A stretch of 7,946 nucleotides of DNA from JAFEBO01 sp044375915 (GCA_044375915.1 JBILLU010000159.1:1-7946), one strand, 5' to 3'; counted from the stretch's first letter, positions 1-6,471 are shown. The notes: generated by a model from the sequence alone, not told the origin. A program made the numbers and translations.

Positions 1-370
1 CGGGCGTATGGACGGCCCTGAACTCGATGTTGCCGACCGTGAATGTGTCGCCGTCCTTGAGCAGACGGTGCCGATACGTGTTGCCGCGGGCGTTCTTTCC
101 AAGCCACTGGTATTTCCAGTCGGCATCGCCCTCGTCGGACACAAACACCATCGCCCCCTTCTCGGCCAGTTCGCGACTGCCCGAGAGAAAGTCGGCGTGG
201 ATGTGCGTTTCCGCGACTGCGACGATCCGCAGGCCGTTGGCCGCGGCGACCTTCTCATACCGATCGACATCGCGCTCCGGGTCGATCACGATGGCTTCGC
301 CGGTTTTCTGGCATCCGATCAGCCATGCGGCCTCAGCCAGCTTGTCGTCGTACATCATCCGAAGGAACAT
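1..370 (-). CDS. MBL-fold metallo-hydrolase, persulfide dioxygenase-like (N-terminal part)
   Basis: This gene begins at ATG 370-368 and runs off the left edge after 123 codons, so only the N-terminal half of the metallo-beta-lactamase fold is visible. The metal motif is T55-H-I-H-A-D-F-L-S-G64, and the visible part stops at H121-T-P, where the next conserved motif (HTPGH) would begin. The first motif has Phe where the classic HxHxDH has its last His. This matches the ETHE1/persulfide-dioxygenase and rhodanese-MBL branch, as I remember it, in which a single iron is bound by other residues. Members of that branch oxidise glutathione persulfide or handle sulfane sulfur in the cytoplasm, often with a rhodanese domain at the C-terminus, which cannot be seen here. 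No signal peptide is apparent. The start is supported by an AAAGGAG Shine-Dalgarno 8 nt upstream. A hydroxyacylglutathione hydrolase-like function is the main alternative. Confidence 0.85.
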   Translation of the reverse strand, partial: MFLRMMYDDKLAEAAWLIGCQKTGEAIVIDPERDVDRYEKVAAANGLRIVAVAETHIHADFLSGSRELAEKGAMVFVSDEGDADWKYQWLGKNARGNTYRHRLLKDGDTFTVGNIEFRAVHTP

Positions 371-378
371 GCGGCCTA

Positions 379-385
379 CTCCTTT
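379..385 (-). promoter_or_regulatory. Ribosome binding site of the MBL-fold gene
   Basis: Read on the minus strand this is AAAGGAG, with an 8-nt spacer to ATG 370. It is one of the best Shine-Dalgarno sequences in the window and fixes the start of the MBL-fold gene. Confidence 0.75.
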
Positions 386-409
386 AAGCAAAAACCTGCT
401 GGCTGTACT

Positions 410-428
410 CGAACGGAGAACCCGTTCG
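410..428. repeat. Inverted repeat in the MBL gene leader
   Basis: A perfect 7-bp inverted repeat, CGAACGG-(5 nt AGAAC)-CCGTTCG, lies about 40 nt before the MBL-fold start and 24 nt before its ribosome binding site. It could be an operator for a dimeric regulator or a small hairpin in the 5' leader. A weaker repeat, GTTCC-CAC-GGAAC, lies at 464-476. The rest of the 371-602 gap between the AraC stop and the MBL start holds no gene I can support and no clear -35/-10 pair. Confidence 0.35.
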
Positions 429-602
429 TCCGTCGACCTTGAGAGGCTCCGTGCCGTGCGTTGGTTCCCACGGAACTGGAATTGCTTCCATGATCGACCG
501 CTTGGCTTCAGAAGAGGCGGATTCCCAGGGCGCAAGGCTGGACCCGCAAGCTGGGAAGAGGGATGCGATGTACGAGGGGGTTTCTGCCTTCCCGGATCTT
601 CA

Positions 603-1586
603 TCACCGGCGAGCCCGAACTGGAAGCTGTACCCCTAACACGAACCGCTTCAGCCCGTGGGCGAATGGCTTGCCCACCCAGGCCTCGAAACACGGCTGAT
701 CGTCGGGCACGTACCGACTCCGCGGCAGCCACACGCCGTAGAGCCACTGAAGGGCGCGCAACTCGACGTCGATGCTGCCGTCGAGATCGATCTGGGCGAC
801 GAGCATCGGCGGGAAGCGGTAGCGGCCGATCTCGCCCCGGGGACGGAATGCGTCCTTGCTCGGCACTTCCACGGCGGTGAAGTAGCGGCAATCTGCCAAT
901 TGCGTGATCTCGGGGTTCTCCCACTGGTAGCCGAGCCACTGGTTGCTCGCGAAGCCGTGGCGGTCTGCCCATTCGATGAGTCGCTGCGTAGCACGCACGA
1001 CGGCGTCGCCGTGGTAGGGATTGTCGACGCGGATGTAGGCAACGTAGCGAGCCGGCAGCTCGCGGAGCCGCACACTGAACCCGTCGGGATTGTCCCTGCC
1101 GGGCATCTTGGCGAGGCGGGCTTGCGCGGCTTCCTTCTCAGCGATCGAGCGCAGATCCTCGCCGTGCGTGCGTCGCCAGACGTCGACATCAAACGCCCGT
1201 GGCGGTACGCCGAAGCGCTGGCGAAACGCCCGCGAGAAGTCCGACGACGAAGCGAAGCCGCAGTCGAACGCGATCTCGGTCAGCGAACGCCGCTTGCCAA
1301 AGGCCATCAGTCCGATGGCCTTCTCGAGTCGGAGCCGCTTGGAGAAGTCCGACGGCGTTTCGCCGACCATGGCCTGAAAGACACGATGAAAGTGGTACGG
1401 CGAGAGCATCGCGATCTTGGCGAGTTTCGTGAGCCGCACCGGTTCGTGGAGGTGTGCCAGGATGTGATCGATCGCAAGGTTGACCCGCTCGAGATACGTT
1501 GAGTCGGTGGTTGCGGACCGGTGCCGCTTGGTCAGTGTCGACCCGGTCGTCTGTGACTTCTTCGATGGGCCTTTCAAGGTTCGCAA
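603..1586 (-). CDS. AraC-family transcriptional regulator with GyrI-like effector domain
   Basis: A 327-residue regulator of the Rob/SoxS-fusion type. Residues about 31-135 form the AraC double helix-turn-helix: the first HTH is around V50-RLTKLAKIAMLSPYHFHRVF and the second around SLTEIAFDCGFASSSDFSRAF, followed by the usual RFGVPPRAF end. Residues about 168-325 form a GyrI-like small-molecule binding domain, recognisable by LPARYVAYIRV, the W-x-P-R-S-R-Y region near 286-292, FEAWVG near 300-305 and the closing LGVQLPV strand. Such proteins bind DNA as activators and sense a hydrophobic or cationic ligand in the GyrI domain. The start is TTG 1586-1584: an in-frame TGA lies just upstream, no ATG or GTG precedes the first HTH, and GGAGG sits 12 nt before it. 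It is transcribed divergently from the VOC-PhzF pair, so control of that pair is plausible but inferred. Confidence 0.9.
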   Translation of the reverse strand: MRTLKGPSKKSQTTGSTLTKRHRSATTDSTYLERVNLAIDHILAHLHEPVRLTKLAKIAMLSPYHFHRVFQAMVGETPSDFSKRLRLEKAIGLMAFGKRRSLTEIAFDCGFASSSDFSRAFRQRFGVPPRAFDVDVWRRTHGEDLRSIAEKEAAQARLAKMPGRDNPDGFSVRLRELPARYVAYIRVDNPYHGDAVVRATQRLIEWADRHGFASNQWLGYQWENPEITQLADCRYFTAVEVPSKDAFRPRGEIGRYRFPPMLVAQIDLDGSIDVELRALQWLYGVWLPRSRYVPDDQPCFEAWVGKPFAHGLKRFVLGVQLPVRARR

Positions 1587-1598
1587 GATCTGTCAAGA

Positions 1599-1603
1599 CC
1601 TCC
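1599..1603 (-). promoter_or_regulatory. Ribosome binding site supporting a TTG start
   Basis: GGAGG on the minus strand lies 12 nt before TTG 1586. The spacing is slightly long. An in-frame TGA falls between this site and the TTG, so the reading frame cannot start further upstream, and the only other nearby in-frame candidate is TTG 1577, at a worse distance. Confidence 0.5.
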
Positions 1604-1635
1604 GTTTCGCGTCGGGTAGCATGGAACACATCGAG

Positions 1636-1653
1636 GCCGCGGGCGTCCGCGGC
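1636..1653. repeat. Inverted repeat in the divergent promoter region
   Basis: GCCGCGG-GCGT-CCGCGGC is a perfect 7-bp stem with a 4-nt loop. It lies in the 106-bp space between the AraC gene (start 1586) and the VOC gene (start 1693). It could be an operator shared by both directions or a strong leader hairpin in either transcript. I found no convincing sigma-70 -35/-10 pair around it, so no promoter is called. Confidence 0.4.
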
Positions 1654-1682
1654 ATTGCCCAAAGTCTCACGCAGCGTACCAC

Positions 1683-1686
1683 GAGG
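1683..1686 (+). promoter_or_regulatory. Ribosome binding site of the long VOC form
   Basis: GAGG followed by a 6-nt spacer to ATG 1693. It supports translation of the form that includes the N-terminal signal or anchor segment. Confidence 0.5.
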
Positions 1687-1692
1687 ATCGCC

Positions 1693-2238
1693 ATGAAATC
1701 GACCCCGTCTTCCAGTACTCGGACCACTCTCAAGCACGTCTCACTCACCGCGGCCGCCTGCTTCGCGATCGTCGCGATCGCTGGCTGGACCCGCTCCGAA
1801 GACCCGAAGCCTGCGGCCACCACCAAGCCTGCAGAGCAGGAGAAAGGAACGACCATGAAACTCGGCACATTCTCAATCAGCCTCGCCGTCAAGAACCTCC
1901 CCGCCAGCCGGGCGTTCTATGAGAAGCTCGGCTTCAAGAGCTTCGGCGGCGACGGCAAGAAGTGGCTCATGCTTCAGAACGAGACCACGACCATCGGCCT
2001 CTTCGAGGGCATGTTCGACAAGAACATCCTCACGTTCAATCCCGGTTGGGATCACAAGGCGCAGACCCTGCCGCAGTTCGATGACGTCCGCGAGATCCAG
2101 AAGCAGCTCAAGGCCGGCGGCATCATCCCCGTCAAGCCCGCCGACGAGAACGGCACCGGCCCCGACAGTTTCGTCATCGTCGACCCGGACGGCAACCAGA
2201 TCCTCTTCGATCAGCACGTCCCAAAGGGCGGGAAGTGA
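1693..2238 (+). CDS. VOC family protein with N-terminal signal/anchor segment
   Basis: The long form has 181 residues. Residues 1-15 are polar with basic residues, 16-32 are hydrophobic (VSLTAAACFAIVAIAGW), an A-I-A site at 28-30 could be cleaved by signal peptidase I, and 36-54 form a Pro/Ala/Lys/Glu-rich linker. The vicinal oxygen chelate domain begins at M55 (MKLGTFSISLAVKNLPASR) with the signature FYEKLGF, the mid segment NILTFNPGWD and the closing VDPDGNQILFDQHV. Its closest relatives, as I recall, are small cytosolic VOC or glyoxalase-like proteins of about 125 residues starting where M55 lies. The usual His/His/Glu metal ligands are not obvious in the first and last strands, so an enzymatic role is uncertain. 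A second start at ATG 1855 with its own ribosome binding site would give a 127-residue cytosolic form. The gene is followed closely by the PhzF gene. Confidence 0.85.
   Translation: MKSTPSSSTRTTLKHVSLTAAACFAIVAIAGWTRSEDPKPAATTKPAEQEKGTTMKLGTFSISLAVKNLPASRAFYEKLGFKSFGGDGKKWLMLQNETTTIGLFEGMFDKNILTFNPGWDHKAQTLPQFDDVREIQKQLKAGGIIPVKPADENGTGPDSFVIVDPDGNQILFDQHVPKGGK
1843..1848 (+). promoter_or_regulatory. Internal ribosome binding site for the short VOC form
   Basis: AAAGGA lies 6 nt before ATG 1855, in frame with the long VOC gene. The M55 start coincides exactly with the beginning of the conserved VOC domain, so this may be the ancestral start. Confidence 0.5.
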
Positions 2239-2322
2239 GTAATCGTGAGCTGGCGAGCACGCGATCCGGCAACGGGCGATCGTCCTGAACTCGATGGGCA
2301 ACCAGCGCGCAAGAATCCGCTG

Positions 2323-3261
2323 ATGCGCACCCGCCGATTCCAACAGATCGACGTCTTCACCCACGTTCCCTACCGCGGCAACCCCCTCGCCGTCGTGCTC
2401 GACGGCGAGGGGTTGACCACGGCCGAGATGCAGGACTTCACCAACTGGACGAACCTTTCCGAGGCGACGTTCCTGTTGCCGCCGACGCCCGAGGGAGCGA
2501 GAGCCGGCGCCGATTACCGAGTCCGCATCTTCTGCCCCGGGCGTGAACTGCCGTTTGCCGGTCACCCGACACTTGGCACCTGCCACGCGTGGCTCAGCAC
2601 TGGAGCCACGCCCAAAGGCGAGCACATTGTTCAAGAGTGCGGAGCGGGCCTGATCCGCATCCGTCGCGACAGCGGGAGTTCAGACAAGAGTGGGGGATCT
2701 GTGGTCCCGAGGCTCGCCTTCGCCGCGCCGCCGCTGAAGAAGTCCGGCCCGCTCGACGAGTCTGACGTGAACCTCATCGCCAAGGGCCTGGGCATCGCTC
2801 GCTCCGACATCCTTCATCATGCCTGGTGCGACAACGGCCCGAACTGGCGAGCCGTGATGCTCGCCTCGGCGGCGCAGGTGCTGGCCGTGAAGCCCGAAGC
2901 AGCGATCCTCGGGAAGCTCGATATCGGGGTCGTCGGCCCCCGCGGCAAGGTCGGTGTCGTCGCGCCGCACGCCTCTTCCACTCCCTCGATCCCCGACGGC
3001 ATCGACTTCGAAGTCCGTGCTTTCTTCCCAGGCGTCAGCGGTCTCGCTGAAGATCCGGTCACAGGCAGCCTCAACGCCGGTATCGCCTCATGGCTGATCG
3101 GTGCTGGCCTCGCACCGCCGACGTATGTTGCCCGTCAAGGTACTGCCTTGGGTCGCGACGGGCGCGTGTACGTCACAACGCAAGGGAATGACATCTGGAT
3201 CGGTGGCGGGGCGGTGACATGCGTTTCCGGCTCGGTGGCGCTCGGCCGGTCCGGGGCGTGA
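2323..3261 (+). CDS. PhzF family isomerase/epimerase-like protein
   Basis: A 312-residue protein with the two-lobed diaminopimelate-epimerase fold of the PhzF family. Visible landmarks are FQQIDVFT at 6-13, GNPLAVVLD at 19-27, NLSEATF at 44-50 with E47 in the place of the PhzF catalytic Glu, the F-C-P-G-R-E-L-P-F-A-G-H-P-T block at 70-83 with H81, and EDPVTGSLNAG at 243-253 with D244. PhzF itself isomerises trans-2,3-dihydro-3-hydroxyanthranilate in phenazine synthesis, but no other phz gene is present here and most family members have unknown substrates. ATG 2323 was chosen because homology begins there and the length fits the family. A GTG at 2245, with GGAAG before it, would add 26 residues rich in Arg and Asp that look like leader sequence. 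The gap from the VOC stop to the ATG is 84 nt, which suits a shared transcript. No signal peptide is seen. Confidence 0.9.
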   Translation: MRTRRFQQIDVFTHVPYRGNPLAVVLDGEGLTTAEMQDFTNWTNLSEATFLLPPTPEGARAGADYRVRIFCPGRELPFAGHPTLGTCHAWLSTGATPKGEHIVQECGAGLIRIRRDSGSSDKSGGSVVPRLAFAAPPLKKSGPLDESDVNLIAKGLGIARSDILHHAWCDNGPNWRAVMLASAAQVLAVKPEAAILGKLDIGVVGPRGKVGVVAPHASSTPSIPDGIDFEVRAFFPGVSGLAEDPVTGSLNAGIASWLIGAGLAPPTYVARQGTALGRDGRVYVTTQGNDIWIGGGAVTCVSGSVALGRSGA

Positions 3262-3345
3262 GGTTGCTTCGACGTTCGCACGACCGGTGCTGCAAGGCGT
3301 TCCGGCACCACAACCCTTCGGCAGACGGGATCGAGGTCATCCAAG

Positions 3346-3388
3346 ACGAACGCACCCCGTCCGAGGTCCGGAGACGGGGTGCGTTCGT
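3346..3388. terminator. Long perfect hairpin between convergent genes
   Basis: The arms 3346-3361 (ACGAACGCACCCCGTC) and 3373-3388 are perfectly complementary over 16 bp, with an 11-nt loop. Three further pairs (CCA at 3341-3343 with TGG at 3389-3391) can form beyond a 2-nt bulge. It lies 84 nt after the PhzF stop and about 90 nt after the end of the RTX gene on the other strand, as expected for a bidirectional terminator. There is no T-rich tract on either side, so it may stop transcription by another route or simply protect the 3' ends of both mRNAs. Confidence 0.6.
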
Positions 3389-3397
3389 TGGAGATCA

Positions 3398-3441
3398 CGA
3401 TCAAGCTCGCGCGAGCACCACGCATCGGCTCGGCTTGATCG
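3398..3441. repeat. Second inverted repeat in the convergent gap
   Basis: CGATCAAGC (3398-3406) and GCTTGATCG (3433-3441) form a 9-bp stem around a 26-nt interior. The first arm overlaps a 12-nt palindrome, GCTCGCGCGAGC (3405-3416). It is the nearer hairpin to the end of the RTX gene and could be its 3' terminator. No U-tract is present. The rest of 3262-3478 holds no gene I can support. Confidence 0.35.
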
Positions 3442-3478
3442 GGACTGGAGATCGGTGTGCGATCCGCTGCCCCTTGCG

Positions 3479-4552
3479 TTACAGGCGGCCCTCGCAGTTA
3501 CGGATGAAGCCGAAGGCATTGAAGAGATCGAACCCGTCGCCGCCGTCGATGATGCTCTGCACATCGTTCGGCAGGCCGGTGCCGCGGATCAACGTGTCGG
3601 TAGTCTGGATCAGAATGTCGTCACCGGGGCCACCGAAGATGTTGGCACCGACGCTCTGTGACAGTTGGAACTCGCCCTTGGTCTTGTTGCTCAGGAAGTC
3701 GTTGCCGAGCCCGCCATTCAGCGTGACGCCGTTCACGGTGCTGAAGGTGTCGTTCTCGAGAAGGATCAAGTCGTTGCCAGCACCAGCCCGGATGGTCCCG
3801 AGCAGCATCGCTCGGCTGCCCGGGGCGGCGAGCACGCTCTCGAGCTTGTCGTCGCCCGCCGAGAGAGTCACGTCTTGGCTCAGTGTCACCGCGGCGGGGC
3901 GGAGCTGGTTCAGCACGTACTTCACCTCGCTGCCGCTCGTCGCGTGAGCGCCGCGGATGCTGGCGTTAAGCGTCGACGCCGCGGAGACGAGTTCGAGGGT
4001 TGTCTTGGCGGCGCGGGAGTGGAAAGACACTGTGAGCGCGGCGGTGGGATCGTCGGAGAGGATCTTGGCGTCAACGTCCGAGGCGTTCCCGGTGCCGATC
4101 GAGATGGCAGCGTTGGCGGCCTCGTTGTCGATCGTTAAGCCAACCTTTTGGAGCGAGCCTGCGACCGAGGCGTAGGTCACATTGGCGTTCACCGTCGATG
4201 CCGAGGGCAGGATCTTCCACTGGGTCTGGGACTCGAGCGAGCCCGAGCCGCTGCTCACGCGGAGGTCGTAGCTCACCGTGGAGATCACGTCGAACTCGAT
4301 GGTGTCGTTGCCGGCGCCGGTCTCGACCGTGACGCCGCTGAGCCCGCTGAACGTGGTCCCGTCTGCGATGCCGGAGAAGCCAAAGACGCGGGCGACGCCC
4401 ACGGCTTCCTTCATTTCGACCTTGACGTTCTGGTTGGCGCTTGTGGTCGTGAGCGTCAGACGCCCGCCGGAAACGATGGCGGTTGTCTGAGCGGCTGCGG
4501 CACCTGCGAGCGAGGCAAGGACGACAATGGCGGAGACGGGGCGAAGGTTCAT
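3479..4552 (-). CDS. Secreted protein with scattered RTX-like calcium-binding motifs
   Basis: A 357-residue protein with a clear Sec signal peptide: basic start MNLR, hydrophobic core to about residue 18, and an A-A-A-A-Q junction giving likely cleavage after A21. The mature part is rich in Ser, Thr, Ala, Gly and Asn, as in beta-rich extracellular proteins. RTX-type GGxGxD motifs or near matches occur at 79-83 (GAGND), 233-235 (GDD), 257-261 (GAGND), 280-285 (GGLGND), 307-312 (GGPGDD) and 337-342 (GGDGFD). They are dispersed at 20-30-residue intervals in the C-terminal third rather than in tandem nonapeptides, so a full parallel beta-roll is doubtful, though calcium binding is plausible. No catalytic domain is recognised. 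ATG 4552 was chosen because the signal peptide begins there; the purine-rich GAGAAAGAGAG upstream is a weak ribosome binding site. It lies downstream of the GGT gene on the same strand after a 185-nt gap. Confidence 0.85.
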   Translation of the reverse strand: MNLRPVSAIVVLASLAGAAAAQTTAIVSGGRLTLTTTSANQNVKVEMKEAVGVARVFGFSGIADGTTFSGLSGVTVETGAGNDTIEFDVISTVSYDLRVSSGSGSLESQTQWKILPSASTVNANVTYASVAGSLQKVGLTIDNEAANAAISIGTGNASDVDAKILSDDPTAALTVSFHSRAAKTTLELVSAASTLNASIRGAHATSGSEVKYVLNQLRPAAVTLSQDVTLSAGDDKLESVLAAPGSRAMLLGTIRAGAGNDLILLENDTFSTVNGVTLNGGLGNDFLSNKTKGEFQLSQSVGANIFGGPGDDILIQTTDTLIRGTGLPNDVQSIIDGGDGFDLFNAFGFIRNCEGRL

Positions 4553-4680
4553 GATGCTCTCTTTCTCAAAGACGATGCGGATGTCCGCTCGACACCTGCC
4601 GGGTCGGACACCGAGAAAGAGCAGATCGGCGAATGCCTGATACACGATTTGTGCAAGAGAACCGCGATCGGCCCTCGGCC

Positions 4681-4706
4681 GGCTTGCTCGCGGGCAAAGC
4701 CTTTGC
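4681..4706. repeat. Overlapping inverted repeats between GGT and RTX genes
   Basis: Two small symmetries overlap here. GGCTTGC (4681-4687) can pair with GCAAAGCC (4694-4701) with one bulged A and a 6-nt loop. GCAAAG-C-CTTTGC (4694-4706) is a perfect 6-1-6 palindrome. The site lies about 32-57 nt past the GGT stop and some 130-155 nt before the RTX start, so it could be a weak terminator for the GGT gene or an operator for the RTX gene. No U-tract and no convincing -35/-10 pair were found in 4553-4737. Confidence 0.25.
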
Positions 4707-4737
4707 AATCAAGACTTGAGCGGCAACCCGCGTCGCG

Positions 4738-6471
4738 TCAATACCCCGCCGCCATCCCGTCCTTGCGGCTTTCCGACGCACCCTCGTACACGCCCGTCTT
4801 CGCATCGCGCCGAATCGCCTGGTACCCGCCGAACACGGCAGGGGGTGCCGGCTTGATCACGTGCCCGCGCTTTTCGAGTTCCGCGATCACATCGGGCGCC
4901 AAGCCCGGCTCGAGGTTCAGCACACCACCGCTCGACATCGGCTTTACCGCGCCCTGCGGCTCGGTGGATCCATCGTGATGAATCCGCGGTGCATCACCCG
5001 CTTGCTGCAGCGTCATGCCGAAGTCGATCAGGTTCACGATGATCTGCGCGTGCCCCTGCGGCTGCATCGCTCCGCCCATCACGCCGAAGCTCATCCAGGG
5101 CTTGCCTTCCTTGGTGACAAACGCCGGGATGATCGTGTGGAACGGCCGCTTGCCAGGTTTGAGCGCATTGGGATGCGACTCGACCAGCGCAAACTGCTCG
5201 CCGCGATCCTGCAGCATGAACCCCAACCCCGGCGGCACCATGCCGCTGCCCATGCCGCGATAGTTCGACTGGATCAGCGACACCATCATGCCGCTCTCGT
5301 CGGCCACCGTCATGTAGATCGTGTCCGCCCCGGTCGGGATCGCGCCGGGCTCGACGGCGAGCGCCGCCCGCGCGGGGTCGATGCGTTTGCGGCGTTCCGC
5401 CGCGTAGTCAGCGCTGATCAGCGTCCGCACCGGCACCTTCGCGAAGGCCTGATCCGCGTAGTACCGAGCCCGATCCTCGAACGCCAGCTTCTTCGCCTCG
5501 ACAAAGGCGTGGATGTAGTCCGCGCTGCCGAAGCCCATGGACTTGAGGTCGAACCCTTCGAGCACCTTCAAGATCTGCAGCGCGGCGATTCCCTGGCCAT
5601 TGGGAGGAATCTCCCACACGTCGTAGCCTCGGTAGTTCGCTGAGACCGGCTCGACCCATTCGCCGGTGTGGGCTGCGAGATCGTCCGCTGTCATCGCCCC
5701 GCCCTGCGATTGCAGGAACGACGCGATCGTCGCCGCCACCTCGCCCTTGTAATACCCGTCGCGTCCTTGCTGCGCGATCTTCGTCAGCGTCCGCGCCAGG
5801 TTCGGATTCTTCCAGGTCTCGCCCGCCTTTGGCCCCCGGCCGTCGATGGTGAACTGTTCCTTGAAGTTCGGGAACTTGTCCAGCCGTCGTACCGAGATCG
5901 CCCACGCATCGGCGATCACCGGCGCCATCGGGAACCCGTTCTCCGCGTAACCAATTGCGGGCGCGAGCACGTCCTGCATCGGCATCTTTCCGAACTTCCC
6001 GTGCAGCGCGAACCAGCCGTCGACGCATCCCGGCACCGTCACCGGCAGCGGCCCCAGCGGCGGGATCTCGTCCACACCCTTGGACCTCACGAACTCGATC
6101 GTCATCGCTTTTGGCGCCCGCCCGGATCCGTTGTACCCGAACAGCCTGCCCTTGCCTTCATCAGCCTTCGGGTCCCAGACGATCGCGAACAGATCGCCGC
6201 CGATGCCGCAGCCGGTCGGCTCCATGAGCCCGAGCGCTGCGTTCGCGGCGATGGCACCATCGATCGCGTTTCCCCCGCGCCGCATGACATCGAGCGCGAT
6301 CTGAGTCGCCAGTGGATGGCTCGTCGCCGCCATCGCTCTTGTTGCGTAGACCTCGGACCGCGTCGCCCGGGCCAGGCCGGGCGAGCTCGGACGCTGTTCC
6401 TCGGCAAATGGTGTCGCGGCGTTCATCATCAGGGCTGCACACATCGTCACGGTCCGGCTGCGCACGTTCAT
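4738..6471 (-). CDS. Gamma-glutamyltransferase-family Ntn hydrolase, exported
   Basis: A 577-residue member of the GGT family, of usual length. These enzymes fold as one chain, are exported, and cut themselves before a Thr that becomes the N-terminal nucleophile of the small subunit. The predicted nucleophile is T384 in G-A-D-T-I-Y-M, followed by a block conserved in the family, SNYRGMGSGMVPPGLGFMLQ at 402-421. Other landmarks are the N-terminal RGGNAIDGAIAANAALG region (65-81), GCGIGGD (87-93) and MQPQGHAQ (469-476). Residues 1-23 resemble a signal peptide with cleavage after P-F-A, though the n-region is modest. Classical enzymes release glutamate from glutathione in the periplasm. Here the lid loop is missing and residues aligned to the glutamate clamp differ, so another gamma-glutamyl or acyl substrate is possible. 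ATG 6471 was chosen because the signal peptide starts there; no good Shine-Dalgarno is seen. It lies 23 nt after the HrpA-like stop, suggesting one transcript. Confidence 0.92.
   Translation of the reverse strand: MNVRSRTVTMCAALMMNAATPFAEEQRPSSPGLARATRSEVYATRAMAATSHPLATQIALDVMRRGGNAIDGAIAANAALGLMEPTGCGIGGDLFAIVWDPKADEGKGRLFGYNGSGRAPKAMTIEFVRSKGVDEIPPLGPLPVTVPGCVDGWFALHGKFGKMPMQDVLAPAIGYAENGFPMAPVIADAWAISVRRLDKFPNFKEQFTIDGRGPKAGETWKNPNLARTLTKIAQQGRDGYYKGEVAATIASFLQSQGGAMTADDLAAHTGEWVEPVSANYRGYDVWEIPPNGQGIAALQILKVLEGFDLKSMGFGSADYIHAFVEAKKLAFEDRARYYADQAFAKVPVRTLISADYAAERRKRIDPARAALAVEPGAIPTGADTIYMTVADESGMMVSLIQSNYRGMGSGMVPPGLGFMLQDRGEQFALVESHPNALKPGKRPFHTIIPAFVTKEGKPWMSFGVMGGAMQPQGHAQIIVNLIDFGMTLQQAGDAPRIHHDGSTEPQGAVKPMSSGGVLNLEPGLAPDVIAELEKRGHVIKPAPPAVFGGYQAIRRDAKTGVYEGASESRKDGMAAGY

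Noticed and set aside
27..638. Open frame of 203 codons on the plus strand opposite the MBL gene and the 371-602 gap
   Set aside because: It overlaps the convincing MBL-fold gene in antisense and reads as Ser/Arg/Pro-rich sequence without a domain.
657..1502. Open frame of 281 codons on the plus strand opposite the AraC gene
   Set aside because: The minus-strand frame has clear AraC and GyrI-like domains; the plus frame has none.
2245..2322. GTG start adding 26 residues to the PhzF protein
   Set aside because: The added residues do not resemble the family and are Arg/Asp-rich; homology begins at ATG 2323. It stays possible because a GGAAG lies 9 nt before the GTG.
4553..4708. Upstream extension of the RTX-motif protein to a start at 4708
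   Set aside because: It would bury a clear signal peptide (MNLRP start, A-A-A-A-Q cleavage region) inside the protein.
4148..4978. Open frame of 276 codons on the plus strand covering the RTX gene start, the gap and the GGT end
   Set aside because: It is antisense to two well-supported genes and shows no domain; low-complexity composition suggests a shadow frame.
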